DNA from: an uncultured Bacteroidia bacterium
GTDB taxonomy: Bacteria; Bacteroidota; Bacteroidia; Bacteroidales; F082
NCBI GenBank assembly: GCA_902770835.1
Contig: CACXUM010000024.1
Coordinates: 1-40,066 of the forward strand
Reading direction: 5' to 3'
Length of the DNA: 40,066 bases
The position numbers were made by a program, and so were the translations under genes. A model generated the notes under the pieces. It was not told where the DNA came from and made no database searches. It worked only from the letters and a program-made list of their open reading frames with translations. Below are positions 32,541 through 40,066 of the stretch, one piece after another. How positions within the stretch are numbered: position 1 is the first letter of the stretch; each line of letters starts with the position of its first letter.

Positions 32541-33541
32541 ACGACAAACTGCAACAAATCTTTGACAAAACCTCAAAAGTTTTCATTCTAACCGATGAAA
32601 ACGTGGCCCAGTTTTGGTTGCCCGAAGTAGAGTATTGGCTAAACTGCAAAAACGCCGTTGAAATCGTCATCAAGGCGGGCGAGCAGCACAAAAACTTGCA
32701 GACCGTCCAGCGGATTTGGAGAATTCTGATGAAGCAACACGCCGATCGTAACGCATTGCTAATCAACCTTGGAGGTGGTGTTGTCACCGACATGGGAGGT
32801 TTTGCGGCTTCAACTTACAAACGCGGCATTAAGTTCATTAATGTTCCGACGACTTTGCTCGCGATGGTGGATGCGGCGATAGGGGGGAAGACGGGCATCG
32901 ATTTCGGGGGGAGCAAGAACCAAATCGGCACTTTCGCCGAGGCGGAAGAAGTGATTATTGACCCTGTCTTTTTGGAAACTTTGCCCCAAAGGGAAATATG
33001 TTCAGGCTTAGCGGAAATGTTGAAATATGGTTTTATCGCTGATTCCAATTTGTTGAATGTCAATTTGGAAAACTATCAGCAATACATCACTCATTGTGGC
33101 GAAAGCAAGCGCGAAATCGTGATGCAAGACCCGACGGAAAAAGGCTTGCGTAAAGTGCTGAATTTTGGTCACACGTTAGGCCACGCCATCGAAAGCCATT
33201 GTCTGACAACGGATTACCCTTTGTTGCATGGCGAAGCGGTGGCCTTGGGAATGTTGGGAGCTTTGTGGCTTTCGGTGAGTCAATGCGGCCTTGATGAAAA
33301 AATGTTGCAAGATATTGAAAGTCAACTTCCTATGCTGCTTTCGGAAACGGAAACCAGCCTTTCGGAAAGCGACATTGAGCCAATTTTGGGCTACCTCGTC
33401 CACGACAAGAAAAACAAAGGCGAAAAACCGCAATTCGTTCTGCTTGAGGCGGTTGGAAAACCCGTTTGGGATGTGGAAATCGAACCAAACTTGGTGGAAG
33501 AATCTTTGCAATACATAATAAATATAGTGTCGCACCAATGA
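32537..33541 (+). CDS. aroB: 3-dehydroquinate synthase AroB
   Basis: A 334-residue NAD- and zinc-dependent enzyme, second step of the shikimate pathway, converting DAHP to 3-dehydroquinate. The NAD loop is LGGGVVTDMGGFAASTYKRG (79-97), followed by NVPTTLLAMVDAAIGGKTGID. Metal ligands are expected at E160 (AEMLKYG), a histidine of GHTLGHAIE (H212/H216) and H231 (HGEAVALGM). It starts inside the stop of the upstream lipoprotein gene and overlaps aroA by 4 nt, so it is translationally coupled on both sides. Confidence 0.95.
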   Translation: MNDKLQQIFDKTSKVFILTDENVAQFWLPEVEYWLNCKNAVEIVIKAGEQHKNLQTVQRIWRILMKQHADRNALLINLGGGVVTDMGGFAASTYKRGIKFINVPTTLLAMVDAAIGGKTGIDFGGSKNQIGTFAEAEEVIIDPVFLETLPQREICSGLAEMLKYGFIADSNLLNVNLENYQQYITHCGESKREIVMQDPTEKGLRKVLNFGHTLGHAIESHCLTTDYPLLHGEAVALGMLGALWLSVSQCGLDEKMLQDIESQLPMLLSETETSLSESDIEPILGYLVHDKKNKGEKPQFVLLEAVGKPVWDVEIEPNLVEESLQYIINIVSHQ

Positions 33542-34662
33542 AACTGTACTGCGACATCCAACTGCCCGCCAGCAAGAGCGAAAGCAATCGCGCCCTGATG
33601 ATTGCCGCGTATGGCGGATTCGCGCCTGATTTTCAGAACCTTTCGGATTCAAATGATACATTTGTTTTGTCCAATGCCTTGCGCGAAATCCAGCAAAACA
33701 AAGCCGTCATCGACATTGCCGATTGCGGCACGGCGGCGCGTTTCCTGACCACTTATTTGGCCTGTCGCGAAGGCGAATGGTTTTTGACGGGAGCGGAACG
33801 GATGAAACAGCGTCCCATCGCACCACTTGTGGAGGTATTGAGAGGATTAGGTTCTGATATCCAATATGTTGAAAAAGATGGTTGTTTGCCTTTACGAATC
33901 GTAGGAATGCCAATTGAGGGCGGGAAAGTCCAAATCGATATGCACCAAAGCAGCCAATTCGCCTCGTCTTTGCTTTTGGCCGCTCCGATGTGGGCGCAAG
34001 GCCTTGAAATGGAACTACTTGGCGAACTGAGTTCCTTGCCATACCTCGAAATGACTTTGGCCATGATGAGGCATTTCGGTGCTGATGTGGAACGAAATGG
34101 AAGAACGATTTTTGTCAATCCAAAACATTATCAATCAAAGAGTTTTACGATTGAAGCCGATTGGAGCTCAGCATCATATTGGTATGAGATGGCGGCATTG
34201 AGTGAAGAATGTGAGATTCGCTTGCGGGGCTTGTCGCTGCCCTCACTTCAGGGCGATGCGGTCATTGTGGATTGGATGAAGCAGTTTGGAGTTGGTACTT
34301 TTGTTGAAAAAGAGGCCATAATCCTGAGAAAAATCCCTTTCGAAAAACGCCCTTTGCAGTTCGATTTTTCTGCCCATCCCGACCTTTATCCAACGCTCGC
34401 CGCCACTTGTGCTGGATTGGGTGTTGTAGCTGAGTTTTTAGGCATTGATAATCTGCATCTTAAGGAATCGGATAGGGTTGGAGCTATGCAAGCGGAATTG
34501 GCAAAATTGGGTCGTCAGCCCGTGCATTTTTGTGCCCACAACGACCACCGCATTGTGATGGCTTTGGCACCCTTGGCGATGAAGTTTGGATCGGTCACTT
34601 TCGACCATCCCGAAGTGGTTAAAAAATCCTATCCTCGCTTTTGGTCAGACGTTTCTTTTTAA
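33538..34662 (+). CDS. aroA: 3-phosphoshikimate 1-carboxyvinyltransferase (EPSP synthase) AroA
   Basis: A 374-residue enzyme of the shikimate pathway, adding the enolpyruvyl group of PEP to shikimate-3-phosphate. Substrate motifs are LPASKSESNRALM (9-21) and the C-terminal LKESDRVGAM and NDHRIVMALAPLA. The PEP loop reads DCGTAARF where the usual form is N/AAGTAMR: the core G and T are kept but the flanking residues differ. The protein is shorter than most family members (about 410-430). The ATG at 33538 overlaps the aroB stop (ATGA), which supports this start over an upstream one. It ends the tsaE-aroA unit; a weak A/T hairpin follows at 34661-34678. Confidence 0.92.
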   Translation: MKLYCDIQLPASKSESNRALMIAAYGGFAPDFQNLSDSNDTFVLSNALREIQQNKAVIDIADCGTAARFLTTYLACREGEWFLTGAERMKQRPIAPLVEVLRGLGSDIQYVEKDGCLPLRIVGMPIEGGKVQIDMHQSSQFASSLLLAAPMWAQGLEMELLGELSSLPYLEMTLAMMRHFGADVERNGRTIFVNPKHYQSKSFTIEADWSSASYWYEMAALSEECEIRLRGLSLPSLQGDAVIVDWMKQFGVGTFVEKEAIILRKIPFEKRPLQFDFSAHPDLYPTLAATCAGLGVVAEFLGIDNLHLKESDRVGAMQAELAKLGRQPVHFCAHNDHRIVMALAPLAMKFGSVTFDHPEVVKKSYPRFWSDVSF

Positions 34663-34700
34663 AAAAACATGTGTTTTTAATAATGTAAGGATATTTTTCG

Positions 34701-34708
34701 TAATTTTG
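34701..34708 (+). promoter_or_regulatory. Bacteroidota -7 promoter element for the LutA-like gene
   Basis: TAATTTTG followed by C matches TAnnTTTG, 19 nt before the ATG at 34728. Confidence 0.55.
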
Positions 34709-34727
34709 CACGATTTTTTGTGTCATT

Positions 34728-35453
34728 ATGAAAGTCGAATTATTTGTACCCTGCATTATTGATCAGTTCTATCCTCAAGTGGCTGCTGATACCATGAAGG
34801 TTTTGCAGCGTACTGGAGTGGAAGTGGAATATAATCCAGACCAAACTTGCTGTGGTCGCTTCGCATATCATGCTGGTTTTCTGGAGGAAGCCAAGGAGTT
34901 GGGCGACAAGTTTTTGAACGATTTTTCATACGATGGCCCCGTGGTGGCTCCTTCTGCCGCCTGTGTGCATTACATCAGGAAACACTATCCAGAGTTGTTT
35001 TTCAATACTGCCAACCACTTGAATTTCAAGCGAATGGTGGCCAATATCTACGAATTGACCGATTTTTTGGTCAACCAGTTGAAGTTTGATGATTTCGGGG
35101 CTGAATTTCCGCACAAAGTGACTTTCCACGACAGTTGCAGTGCCTTGCGCGGTTTGGGTTTGGGCAAGGAGGCTCGACAGTTGCTCTCGAAGGTGAGGGG
35201 TTTGGAATTGGTGGAGATGAAACAGAGCGACATGTGCTGTGGTGCCGACTTTTCCTTGCAGGTGCAACAGGAAACCTTGTCGATGGGCATGGCCTATCAT
35301 AAGGTCAGGAATGCCCTGAACACGGGCGCGGAATACATCGTTTCGACCGACATGACTTGCCTCATGCACCAAAAGGCATACATCGAGAAGGAGAACCTGC
35401 CTATCAAGGTGATACACATTGCGGATGTGCTTGCCTCGGGTTGGATTTTGTAA
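34728..35453 (+). CDS. CCG-domain (LutA/YkgE-like) oxidoreductase subunit
   Basis: A 241-residue protein with two cysteine-rich CCG domains. The first is around [10 protein letters not shown] and [12 protein letters not shown] (about residues 6-50), and the second is around [12 protein letters not shown] and [12 protein letters not shown] (about 140-185). Such domains bind Fe-S clusters in heterodisulfide reductase-like and lactate dehydrogenase (LutABC) complexes. The start [16 protein letters not shown] matches LutA, the cysteine-rich subunit of L-lactate oxidation. No lutB or lutC follows, so it may work with partners encoded elsewhere. The middle motif is PSAACVHYI, where PSGSC is more usual. 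Confidence 0.85.
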   Translation: MKVELFVPCIIDQFYPQVAADTMKVLQRTGVEVEYNPDQTCCGRFAYHAGFLEEAKELGDKFLNDFSYDGPVVAPSAACVHYIRKHYPELFFNTANHLNFKRMVANIYELTDFLVNQLKFDDFGAEFPHKVTFHDSCSALRGLGLGKEARQLLSKVRGLELVEMKQSDMCCGADFSLQVQQETLSMGMAYHKVRNALNTGAEYIVSTDMTCLMHQKAYIEKENLPIKVIHIADVLASGWIL

Positions 35454-35472
35454 ACAATTGAATTATAGAAAG

Positions 35473-36033
35473 ATGAACGATTATTTTATACATGATAGCA
35501 GTTATGTTGATGACAATGTGACCATTGGCAAAGGCACTAAGATTTGGCATTTTTGCCATGTGCAGTCGGGTGCCGTGATTGGCGAAAACTGCTCTTTAGG
35601 CCAAAACGTGAATGTGGGCAACAATGTCAAGATTGGCAACGGCGTGCGCATCCAAAACAATGTTTCGATTTACGAAGGCGTTGAAATTGAGGACAATGTG
35701 TTTTGCGGTCCGAGCTGCGTTTTCACCAATGTGACCACGCCAAGGTCGCATTTTCCAGTGCATGGCGTGTATGCCAAGACCAAGATTTGCGAAGGTGCCT
35801 CGTTGGGTGCCAATTGCACGGTGGTCTGCGGACATACGGTTGGTAAGAGTGCCCTCATCGCCGCTGGAGCCGTGGTGACCAAGGATGTAAAGCCTTATGC
35901 GCTGATGGCTGGTGTTCCCGCCAAGCAAATCGGCTGGGTTTGCGAGTGCGGAAAACGCCTCAACGCCACTTTGCATTGTGATTGCGGTCGAGTGTATAAA
36001 GAAACTGACGGTCAATTGGCCAAAATACTATAA
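35473..36033 (+). CDS. WbpD/WlbB-like sugar N-acetyltransferase
   Basis: A 186-residue left-handed beta-helix acetyltransferase. The motifs [39 protein letters not shown] and [20 protein letters not shown] match enzymes that acetylate UDP-2-acetamido-3-amino-2,3-dideoxy-glucuronate. The C-terminus has four cysteines (CECGKRL and CDCGRVY), which could hold a zinc ion. It probably works with the next gene, an aminotransferase that makes the 3-amino sugar, to build a nucleotide sugar for surface polysaccharide. The start at 35473 gives the family N-terminus; an earlier in-frame ATG overlaps the upstream gene. Confidence 0.85.
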   Translation: MNDYFIHDSSYVDDNVTIGKGTKIWHFCHVQSGAVIGENCSLGQNVNVGNNVKIGNGVRIQNNVSIYEGVEIEDNVFCGPSCVFTNVTTPRSHFPVHGVYAKTKICEGASLGANCTVVCGHTVGKSALIAAGAVVTKDVKPYALMAGVPAKQIGWVCECGKRLNATLHCDCGRVYKETDGQLAKIL

Positions 36034-36037
36034 AACT

Positions 36038-37168
36038 ATGCAATTCAGGGATTTAAAAACACAATATACCGTCCTGAAGGACGAAATGGACAAGGCCATT
36101 TTGGATGTGGTCGCTTCGGGTGCCTTTGTCATGGGCCCGAAAATCAAGGAAATGGAATCAGCTTTCGCTGAGTATGTGGGCGCGAAGCATTGCGTGGCCT
36201 GCAATAGTGGCACTGATGCCTTGCTCCTTGCCCTGAAAGCGTGGGATGTGAAGGAGGGCGATGCCGTGTTTGTGCCAAGTTTCACTTTCTTTGCCTCCGC
36301 CGAAGTGATTGCCATGCAAGGCGCGACCCCCGTCTTCGTGGATGTCGATAGCGACACCTTTAATATATGTATAGCCGACCTCGAGCGCAAAATCGAGCAG
36401 ACTTTGAAGGCAGGGAAACTCAAGCCGCGCGTGATTATCGCCGTCGACTTGTTTGGCCTGCCTGCCGATTTCAAGGCCATTCGCAAGATTGCGGAGAAAT
36501 ACAATCTCTATGTGCTTGAAGATGGTGCCCAAGGTTTTGGTGGTCGTATTGGCGAGCAAAAAGCCTGCACTTTTGGTGACATTTCAACCACTTCGTTTTT
36601 CCCCGCCAAGCCCGTGGGCTGCTATGGCGACGGCGGCGCGGTGTTCACCGACAACGACGAGTGGGCCGCGTTGATTGAGTCCTACCATATCCACGGCAAG
36701 GGCAGCGACCGTTATGACAATGTCCGAATTGGCATGAACTCCCGCATGGACAGCATTCAGGCGGCGGTTTTGTTGGTCAAGTTGAAAGCTTTTGCCGAGC
36801 ATGAGTTGGTAGATATTAATAAGGTGTCGGCGCGATATACGGAGAAGTTGAAGGACATCGTGAAGACTCCGATTGTTCCAGAAGGTTTTTATTCCAGTTG
36901 GGCACAATACACGCTTCAGGTTGAAAACAAGGAAGTTAGAAACGGTTTGCAGGCCGCTTTGAAGGCTCTCGACATCCCGACGGCCATCTATTATCCCATT
37001 CCGATGCACCGTCAGACGGCATTCAACTACTTGAATATCAACGATAATCTTTGCCCTATTTCCGACCAATTGGCCGACACGGTGATTTCCCTGCCGATTC
37101 ATCCTTACCTTACCGAAAAGGATCAGGACATGATTTGTGAGGCAGTTTGCAATTATCTTACGAAGTAA
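36038..37168 (+). CDS. DegT/DnrJ/EryC1 sugar aminotransferase (WbpE-like)
   Basis: A 376-residue PLP-dependent enzyme that aminates a keto nucleotide sugar, likely UDP-2-acetamido-3-oxo-glucuronate or a related 3-keto sugar. The start MQFRDLKTQYTVLKDEMDKA is typical. The PLP-binding loop is NSGTDALLLAL (57-67), the aspartate is D162 (LEDGAQGFGG), and the Schiff-base lysine is K191 in SFFPAKPVGCYGDGGA. It begins 4 nt after the acetyltransferase gene, as in the wbpD-wbpE and wlbB-wlbC pairs. The oxidase and epimerase genes of that pathway are not in the window. Confidence 0.9.
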   Translation: MQFRDLKTQYTVLKDEMDKAILDVVASGAFVMGPKIKEMESAFAEYVGAKHCVACNSGTDALLLALKAWDVKEGDAVFVPSFTFFASAEVIAMQGATPVFVDVDSDTFNICIADLERKIEQTLKAGKLKPRVIIAVDLFGLPADFKAIRKIAEKYNLYVLEDGAQGFGGRIGEQKACTFGDISTTSFFPAKPVGCYGDGGAVFTDNDEWAALIESYHIHGKGSDRYDNVRIGMNSRMDSIQAAVLLVKLKAFAEHELVDINKVSARYTEKLKDIVKTPIVPEGFYSSWAQYTLQVENKEVRNGLQAALKALDIPTAIYYPIPMHRQTAFNYLNINDNLCPISDQLADTVISLPIHPYLTEKDQDMICEAVCNYLTK

Positions 37169-37181
37169 TTCTTTGATTGAC

Positions 37182-38303
37182 ATGGGTCTGAGGTCTTTCT
37201 TTAGCCACATGATTGCTCGTGACAATTACGACGAGGTGATGGAATACCTTGCCGTGAAGGAAACGCAACATGCACCCCGTTTTGAGTTTGACCAAGCCCC
37301 TGAGCAACTTCGCGAATTGATTGCCGTTGCAGAAACACCTCGAAGTCCCGAACGCTCGAAATGGCTGAATGATTTTGCAGAAAAGACATGGGCTGTACCC
37401 GACGGCGAGGCTGAGGTTTTGTTTTCAAAAGAACACCTCAATGCAATTCGTCATTTAAACAATTATTTGCGTGAAGCCAATGCGAAAATGAAGCAAGACG
37501 GCTTTTTCATCTGTGCTTTCGATACGGCACAAAAGCACAGGGCGCAGATTTTCAGCAAGTATCCGAAGATCATTGCTTATTTCATCTATTTCTTTGATTT
37601 CCTGTGGCATAGGGTGTGCCCAAAAATTCGTCTGACCCGCCGCTTTTATTATTTATGCACAAAGAAAGTAAGGAAAGTGTTTCCACGTCCTGAAGTGTTG
37701 GGGAGATTGTATTATTGTGGTTTTGAAGTGGTTAGTGAGCAGTATATCCATGATCGCTATTGCGTGATTGCCCAAAAGAAGCGCCAGCCCAGCACCGAGC
37801 CGCATACCTATGGAGTGCTGATTAAATTGCGGAGGATTGGGAAGGATGGGAAATATTTCAATGTGTTCAAATTCCGCACGATGTACGCTTATTCCGAGTA
37901 TTTGCAGACTTATATATACGAGAACAACGACTTGGATGTGGGAGGCAAGTTCCATGATGATTACCGCGTTACCGAATGGGGGCGTTTTTTGCGCAAGACT
38001 TGGCTTGACGAGTTGCCGATGTTTTTCAATTTGTTGAAAGGCCAGATGAAGTTGGTCGGTGTACGTCCGTTGAGCCAGCAATATTACAATTTATATTCGA
38101 AAGAATTGCAGCAACTTAGAATTGAAACCAAGCCTGGTTTGCTGCCTCCTTTCTATGTCGACATGCCAGAAACACTCGATGAGATTCAGGAAAGCGAGAT
38201 GCGTTATCTTGTTGCATACAAGAAACATCCTTTCAGCACCGATTGGCGTTATTTTTGGAAAATTGTCGGCAAGATTATCCTCAAGGGAGAACGGTCGAGA
38301 TAA
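37182..38303 (+). CDS. Polyprenyl-phosphate sugar-1-phosphate transferase with methyltransferase-like N-terminal region
   Basis: A 373-residue protein. The C-terminal part (about 215-373) is a monotopic phosphoglycosyl transferase: FKFRTMY near 229, the catalytic Asp-Glu in LRKTWLDELPMFFNLLKG near 275, then LVGVRPLS. It loads the first sugar onto undecaprenyl phosphate at the inner membrane. The N-terminal 200 residues lack the usual multi-pass membrane region. They read like a decayed SAM-methyltransferase end (NNYLREANAKMKQDGFFI and LYYCGFEVVSEQYIHDRYCV) followed by a hydrophobic stretch near 145. ATG 37182 was chosen because an earlier codon would lie inside the upstream gene. It likely initiates the repeat unit exported by the downstream permease. 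Confidence 0.87.
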   Translation: MGLRSFFSHMIARDNYDEVMEYLAVKETQHAPRFEFDQAPEQLRELIAVAETPRSPERSKWLNDFAEKTWAVPDGEAEVLFSKEHLNAIRHLNNYLREANAKMKQDGFFICAFDTAQKHRAQIFSKYPKIIAYFIYFFDFLWHRVCPKIRLTRRFYYLCTKKVRKVFPRPEVLGRLYYCGFEVVSEQYIHDRYCVIAQKKRQPSTEPHTYGVLIKLRRIGKDGKYFNVFKFRTMYAYSEYLQTYIYENNDLDVGGKFHDDYRVTEWGRFLRKTWLDELPMFFNLLKGQMKLVGVRPLSQQYYNLYSKELQQLRIETKPGLLPPFYVDMPETLDEIQESEMRYLVAYKKHPFSTDWRYFWKIVGKIILKGERSR

Positions 38304-38326
38304 ACCGCGAAAAATTTCAGGAAGAT

Positions 38327-38358
38327 TTTGTTTTGAATTGAAAAAAGTGTTACTTTTG
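38327..38358 (+). promoter_or_regulatory. Full Bacteroidota promoter upstream of the ABC permease
   Basis: TTTG (38327-38330) and TACTTTTG (38351-38358) are separated by 20 nt. The leader from here to the permease start is about 140 nt long, much longer than for other genes in the window. It contains a small GC hairpin (38384-38394) and a short ORF. Confidence 0.7.
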
Positions 38359-38437
38359 CAATTTGAAACGACTGTGATTTGAGCCGCCCTGCGGTGAGGA
38401 TTGCAGAGAATTTGGAGATTTCCACAAATAACGAAAA

Positions 38438-38503
38438 ATGAGGAAGATAATGCGTTGGAGTGGGAGTCAGAACAACGGAGTTATACCCTTTTATCAAAGT
38501 TGA
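38438..38503 (+). CDS. Short upstream ORF in the permease leader (21 codons)
   Basis: MRKIMRWSGSQNNGVIPFYQ plus serine ends 3 nt before the permease ATG at 38507. The position would allow translational coupling. No family is recognisable and the ORF may be chance. Confidence 0.25.
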   Translation: MRKIMRWSGSQNNGVIPFYQS

Positions 38504-38506
38504 AGA

Positions 38507-39388
38507 ATGGCACAAGCAATATCTGAAAACGAAAATTGGACCACTATCATCAAGCCCCGAAACAAGCTTTTCGAGGTGAATCTGAAAGAAATTTGGGATT
38601 ACCGAGACCTGCTGTTTCTGTTTGTGAAGCGTTCCATCACGGTATCCTACAAGCAGACTATTCTAGGGCCGTTGTGGTGGTTTATCCAGCCGGCTTTCAC
38701 CGTCATTATGTATATGGTGGTGTTTGGTGGTATCGCAGGCATTCCCACCGATGGCATCCCGCAACCTTTGTTCTATTTGGGCGGTGTCGCCTTTTGGGGT
38801 TATTTTTCTTCATGTTTGGGAAGTGCTTCTAACACTTTTGTTTCAAATGCGGGCATCTTTGGTAAAGTGTATTTTCCGCGACTGATTATGCCATTAGCAA
38901 GTGTGATTACTAATTTGGTGCGTTTCGGAATACAGATGGGATTGTTTGTGATAGTATACATTTATTATGGCTTCATTGGACAGGCACCCAGCCCCAATTG
39001 GTATCTGTTGCTCTTCCCACTTTTGGTGGTGATGTTGGCGGGTTTAGGATTGGGTTTTGGCATCATCATTTCCTCCATGACCACGAAATATCGTGACTTG
39101 CAGATTCTTTTTTCATTCTTCGTATCGTTGTGGATGTACGCCACGCCTATTGTCTATCCATTGAGTCAAGTGACAGGAAAAGAGGTAAAAGGATTCGACT
39201 TAAAACTCATTATGTCACTCAACCCCATTACTCCTGTCATTGAAACTTTCAAGTATGGGGCCTTGGGTGCTGGCGAGTTTATGGGCTGGGGATGGTTGGC
39301 CTATAGTTTTGCCTTTATGGTCGTCGTTCTGGCTCTTGGCATTTTGATTTTCAACAGAGTGCAGAAGAGTTTTATGGATACGGTTTGA
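38507..39388 (+). CDS. ABC-2 type polysaccharide export permease (Wzm/KpsM-like)
   Basis: A 293-residue membrane protein with about six hydrophobic segments. The N-terminal cytoplasmic part (KEIWDYRDLLFLFVKRSITV) and GPLWWFIQPAFTVIMYMVVF match the Wzm/TagG/KpsM permease family, which exports lipid-linked O-antigen or capsule across the inner membrane with a Wzt ATPase. Further signatures are FGKVYFPRLIMPLASVITN and PIVYPLSQV. No wzt follows directly in the visible 680 nt, where a DUF1703-type ATPase gene lies instead. Confidence 0.9.
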   Translation: MAQAISENENWTTIIKPRNKLFEVNLKEIWDYRDLLFLFVKRSITVSYKQTILGPLWWFIQPAFTVIMYMVVFGGIAGIPTDGIPQPLFYLGGVAFWGYFSSCLGSASNTFVSNAGIFGKVYFPRLIMPLASVITNLVRFGIQMGLFVIVYIYYGFIGQAPSPNWYLLLFPLLVVMLAGLGLGFGIIISSMTTKYRDLQILFSFFVSLWMYATPIVYPLSQVTGKEVKGFDLKLIMSLNPITPVIETFKYGALGAGEFMGWGWLAYSFAFMVVVLALGILIFNRVQKSFMDTV

Positions 39389-39433
39389 GGCAGTTTAGGA
39401 GTTGGCAGTTGATAGTTTGGAGTTATTGGTATT

Positions 39434-40066
39434 ATGAAATATCCCATTGGCATACAGAACTTTGGCGAAGTCAGGAGGGACGGCTATGTGTATGTCGACA
39501 AGACCGCTTTGGCTTACAAGATGATTTCGGAGGGGAAATATTATTTCCTCTCGCGTCCGAGACGTTTTGGCAAGTCGTTGTTGCTCTCCACTTTCGAGGC
39601 CTTTTTTGTCGGCGAGAAGGAACTGTTTGAAGGGCTGGCGGTGTATGGCTTGGAAAAGGAATGGACGGTGCATCCCATCCTTCATCTGGACTTGAACAGC
39701 CGCGAATACAAGGATGAGTCGTCGCTGAGTGCCGAGCTGAACCGCCATTTGGAGAAGTGGGAGAAACGCTATGGCGATGAATACAAGGATAGAGCGAATG
39801 AAGAGCGATTTCTGCATGTCATCGAAAACGCATTTGAGCAGACCGGCAAGCGCGTGGTCATCCTCGTGGATGAATATGACAAGCCATTGCTGCAAACCAT
39901 TGGCAACAAAGCGTTGCAGGATGCCTATCGTAGCATGTTGAAAGCATTCTACGGTGTGCTGAAGACCTGCGATCGCTACATCCGTTTTGCCTTCTTGACG
40001 GGTGTGACCAAATTCGGCAAGGTGAGCGTTTTCAGCGACTTGAACAATTTGATTGACATATCAGTT
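39434..40066 (+). CDS. AAA-ATPase-like/DUF1703 (PD-(D/E)XK) protein, truncated by window edge
   Basis: The frame from ATG 39434 stays open for 211 codons to the edge, so the C-terminus is missing. The start MKYPIGIQNFGEVRRDGYVY, with YVDKTALAYKM after it, the P-loop RPRRFGKSLLLST (41-53), and VVILVDEYDKPL (141-152) as Walker B are hallmarks of the AAA-ATPase-like family whose C-terminus carries a DUF1703 PD-(D/E)XK nuclease-like domain. These are abundant, often multicopy genes in Bacteroidales, of unknown function. It is preceded by AGTT-rich sequence and interrupts the polysaccharide export genes, suggesting insertion. Confidence 0.88.
   Translation, partial: MKYPIGIQNFGEVRRDGYVYVDKTALAYKMISEGKYYFLSRPRRFGKSLLLSTFEAFFVGEKELFEGLAVYGLEKEWTVHPILHLDLNSREYKDESSLSAELNRHLEKWEKRYGDEYKDRANEERFLHVIENAFEQTGKRVVILVDEYDKPLLQTIGNKALQDAYRSMLKAFYGVLKTCDRYIRFAFLTGVTKFGKVSVFSDLNNLIDISV

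Noticed and set aside
39385-39630. An 81-codon frame at the start of the DUF1703-type gene
   Set aside because: It lies in a different frame from the clear ATPase sequence beginning at 39434, which has the P-loop and DEYDKP motifs.

Overview
The window looks like chromosomal DNA from a Bacteroidota member, most likely of the order Bacteroidales. Three things point there. The promoter -7 element TAnnTTTG occurs in front of many genes. Several families are Bacteroidota-specific (DUF4254, DUF4835/PorD, DUF6913, the long RpoZ-like omega, PorX). The type IX secretion system (T9SS) is visible as PorX, a PorD-type protein and two secreted peptidases with C-terminal sorting domains. Most of the window is compact housekeeping sequence of moderate GC. 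No rRNA, tRNA, CRISPR array or insertion sequence was recognised.

Layout. 1-7740: a left-truncated MscS-type membrane protein, ubiE/menG, an AI-2E family permease, a glycosyltransferase family 9 gene coupled to a DUF4254 gene, a dispersed palindromic repeat, a class I aminotransferase, and a secreted DUF1566-like protein closed by a clear terminator. 7740-11790: an AT-richer accessory segment. It holds a broken small gene with a 21-bp tandem repeat, an AAA/ABC-type ATPase followed 8 nt later by a TOPRIM-like protein (a candidate two-gene defence system), an 8-mer tandem/inverted repeat, a mini-ORF, and a GIY-YIG nuclease-domain protein with an unrecognised N-terminal part. 11790-15290: a small membrane protein and the lipid A genes lpxD, lpxC and lpxA. 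LpxC here is a stand-alone enzyme and lacks the FabZ fusion usual in this phylum. 15290-19040 (minus): bamD-rpoZ-porD-recN, an envelope, transcription and DNA-repair operon. 19090-25412 (minus): DUF6913, dapA and two tandem CPG70-like zinc carboxypeptidases carrying T9SS sorting domains.

25500-29850: a metallo-beta-lactamase protein whose 3' end runs through a second copy of the dispersed repeat, a thioesterase, a DUF5018-like lipoprotein, an HD phosphohydrolase, and a 60-residue protein paired with a GNAT acetyltransferase (a toxin-antitoxin-like arrangement). 29900-34660: porX, tsaE, a thioredoxin-like lipoprotein, aroB and aroA, the last four tightly packed. 34700-40066: a LutA-like CCG-domain protein and then surface polysaccharide genes. 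These are a WbpD-like acetyltransferase, a WbpE-like aminotransferase, a polyprenyl-phosphate sugar transferase and a Wzm-type ABC permease. The window ends inside a DUF1703-type AAA-ATPase that sits where a Wzt ATPase might be expected.

Taken together, the genes centre on building the Gram-negative envelope (lipid A, outer-membrane assembly, polysaccharide export) and on T9SS secretion. The segment 7740-11790 is the main accessory insert and the best place to look for a new system. All assignments come from reading the sequence and from memory of the families; no database search was run.
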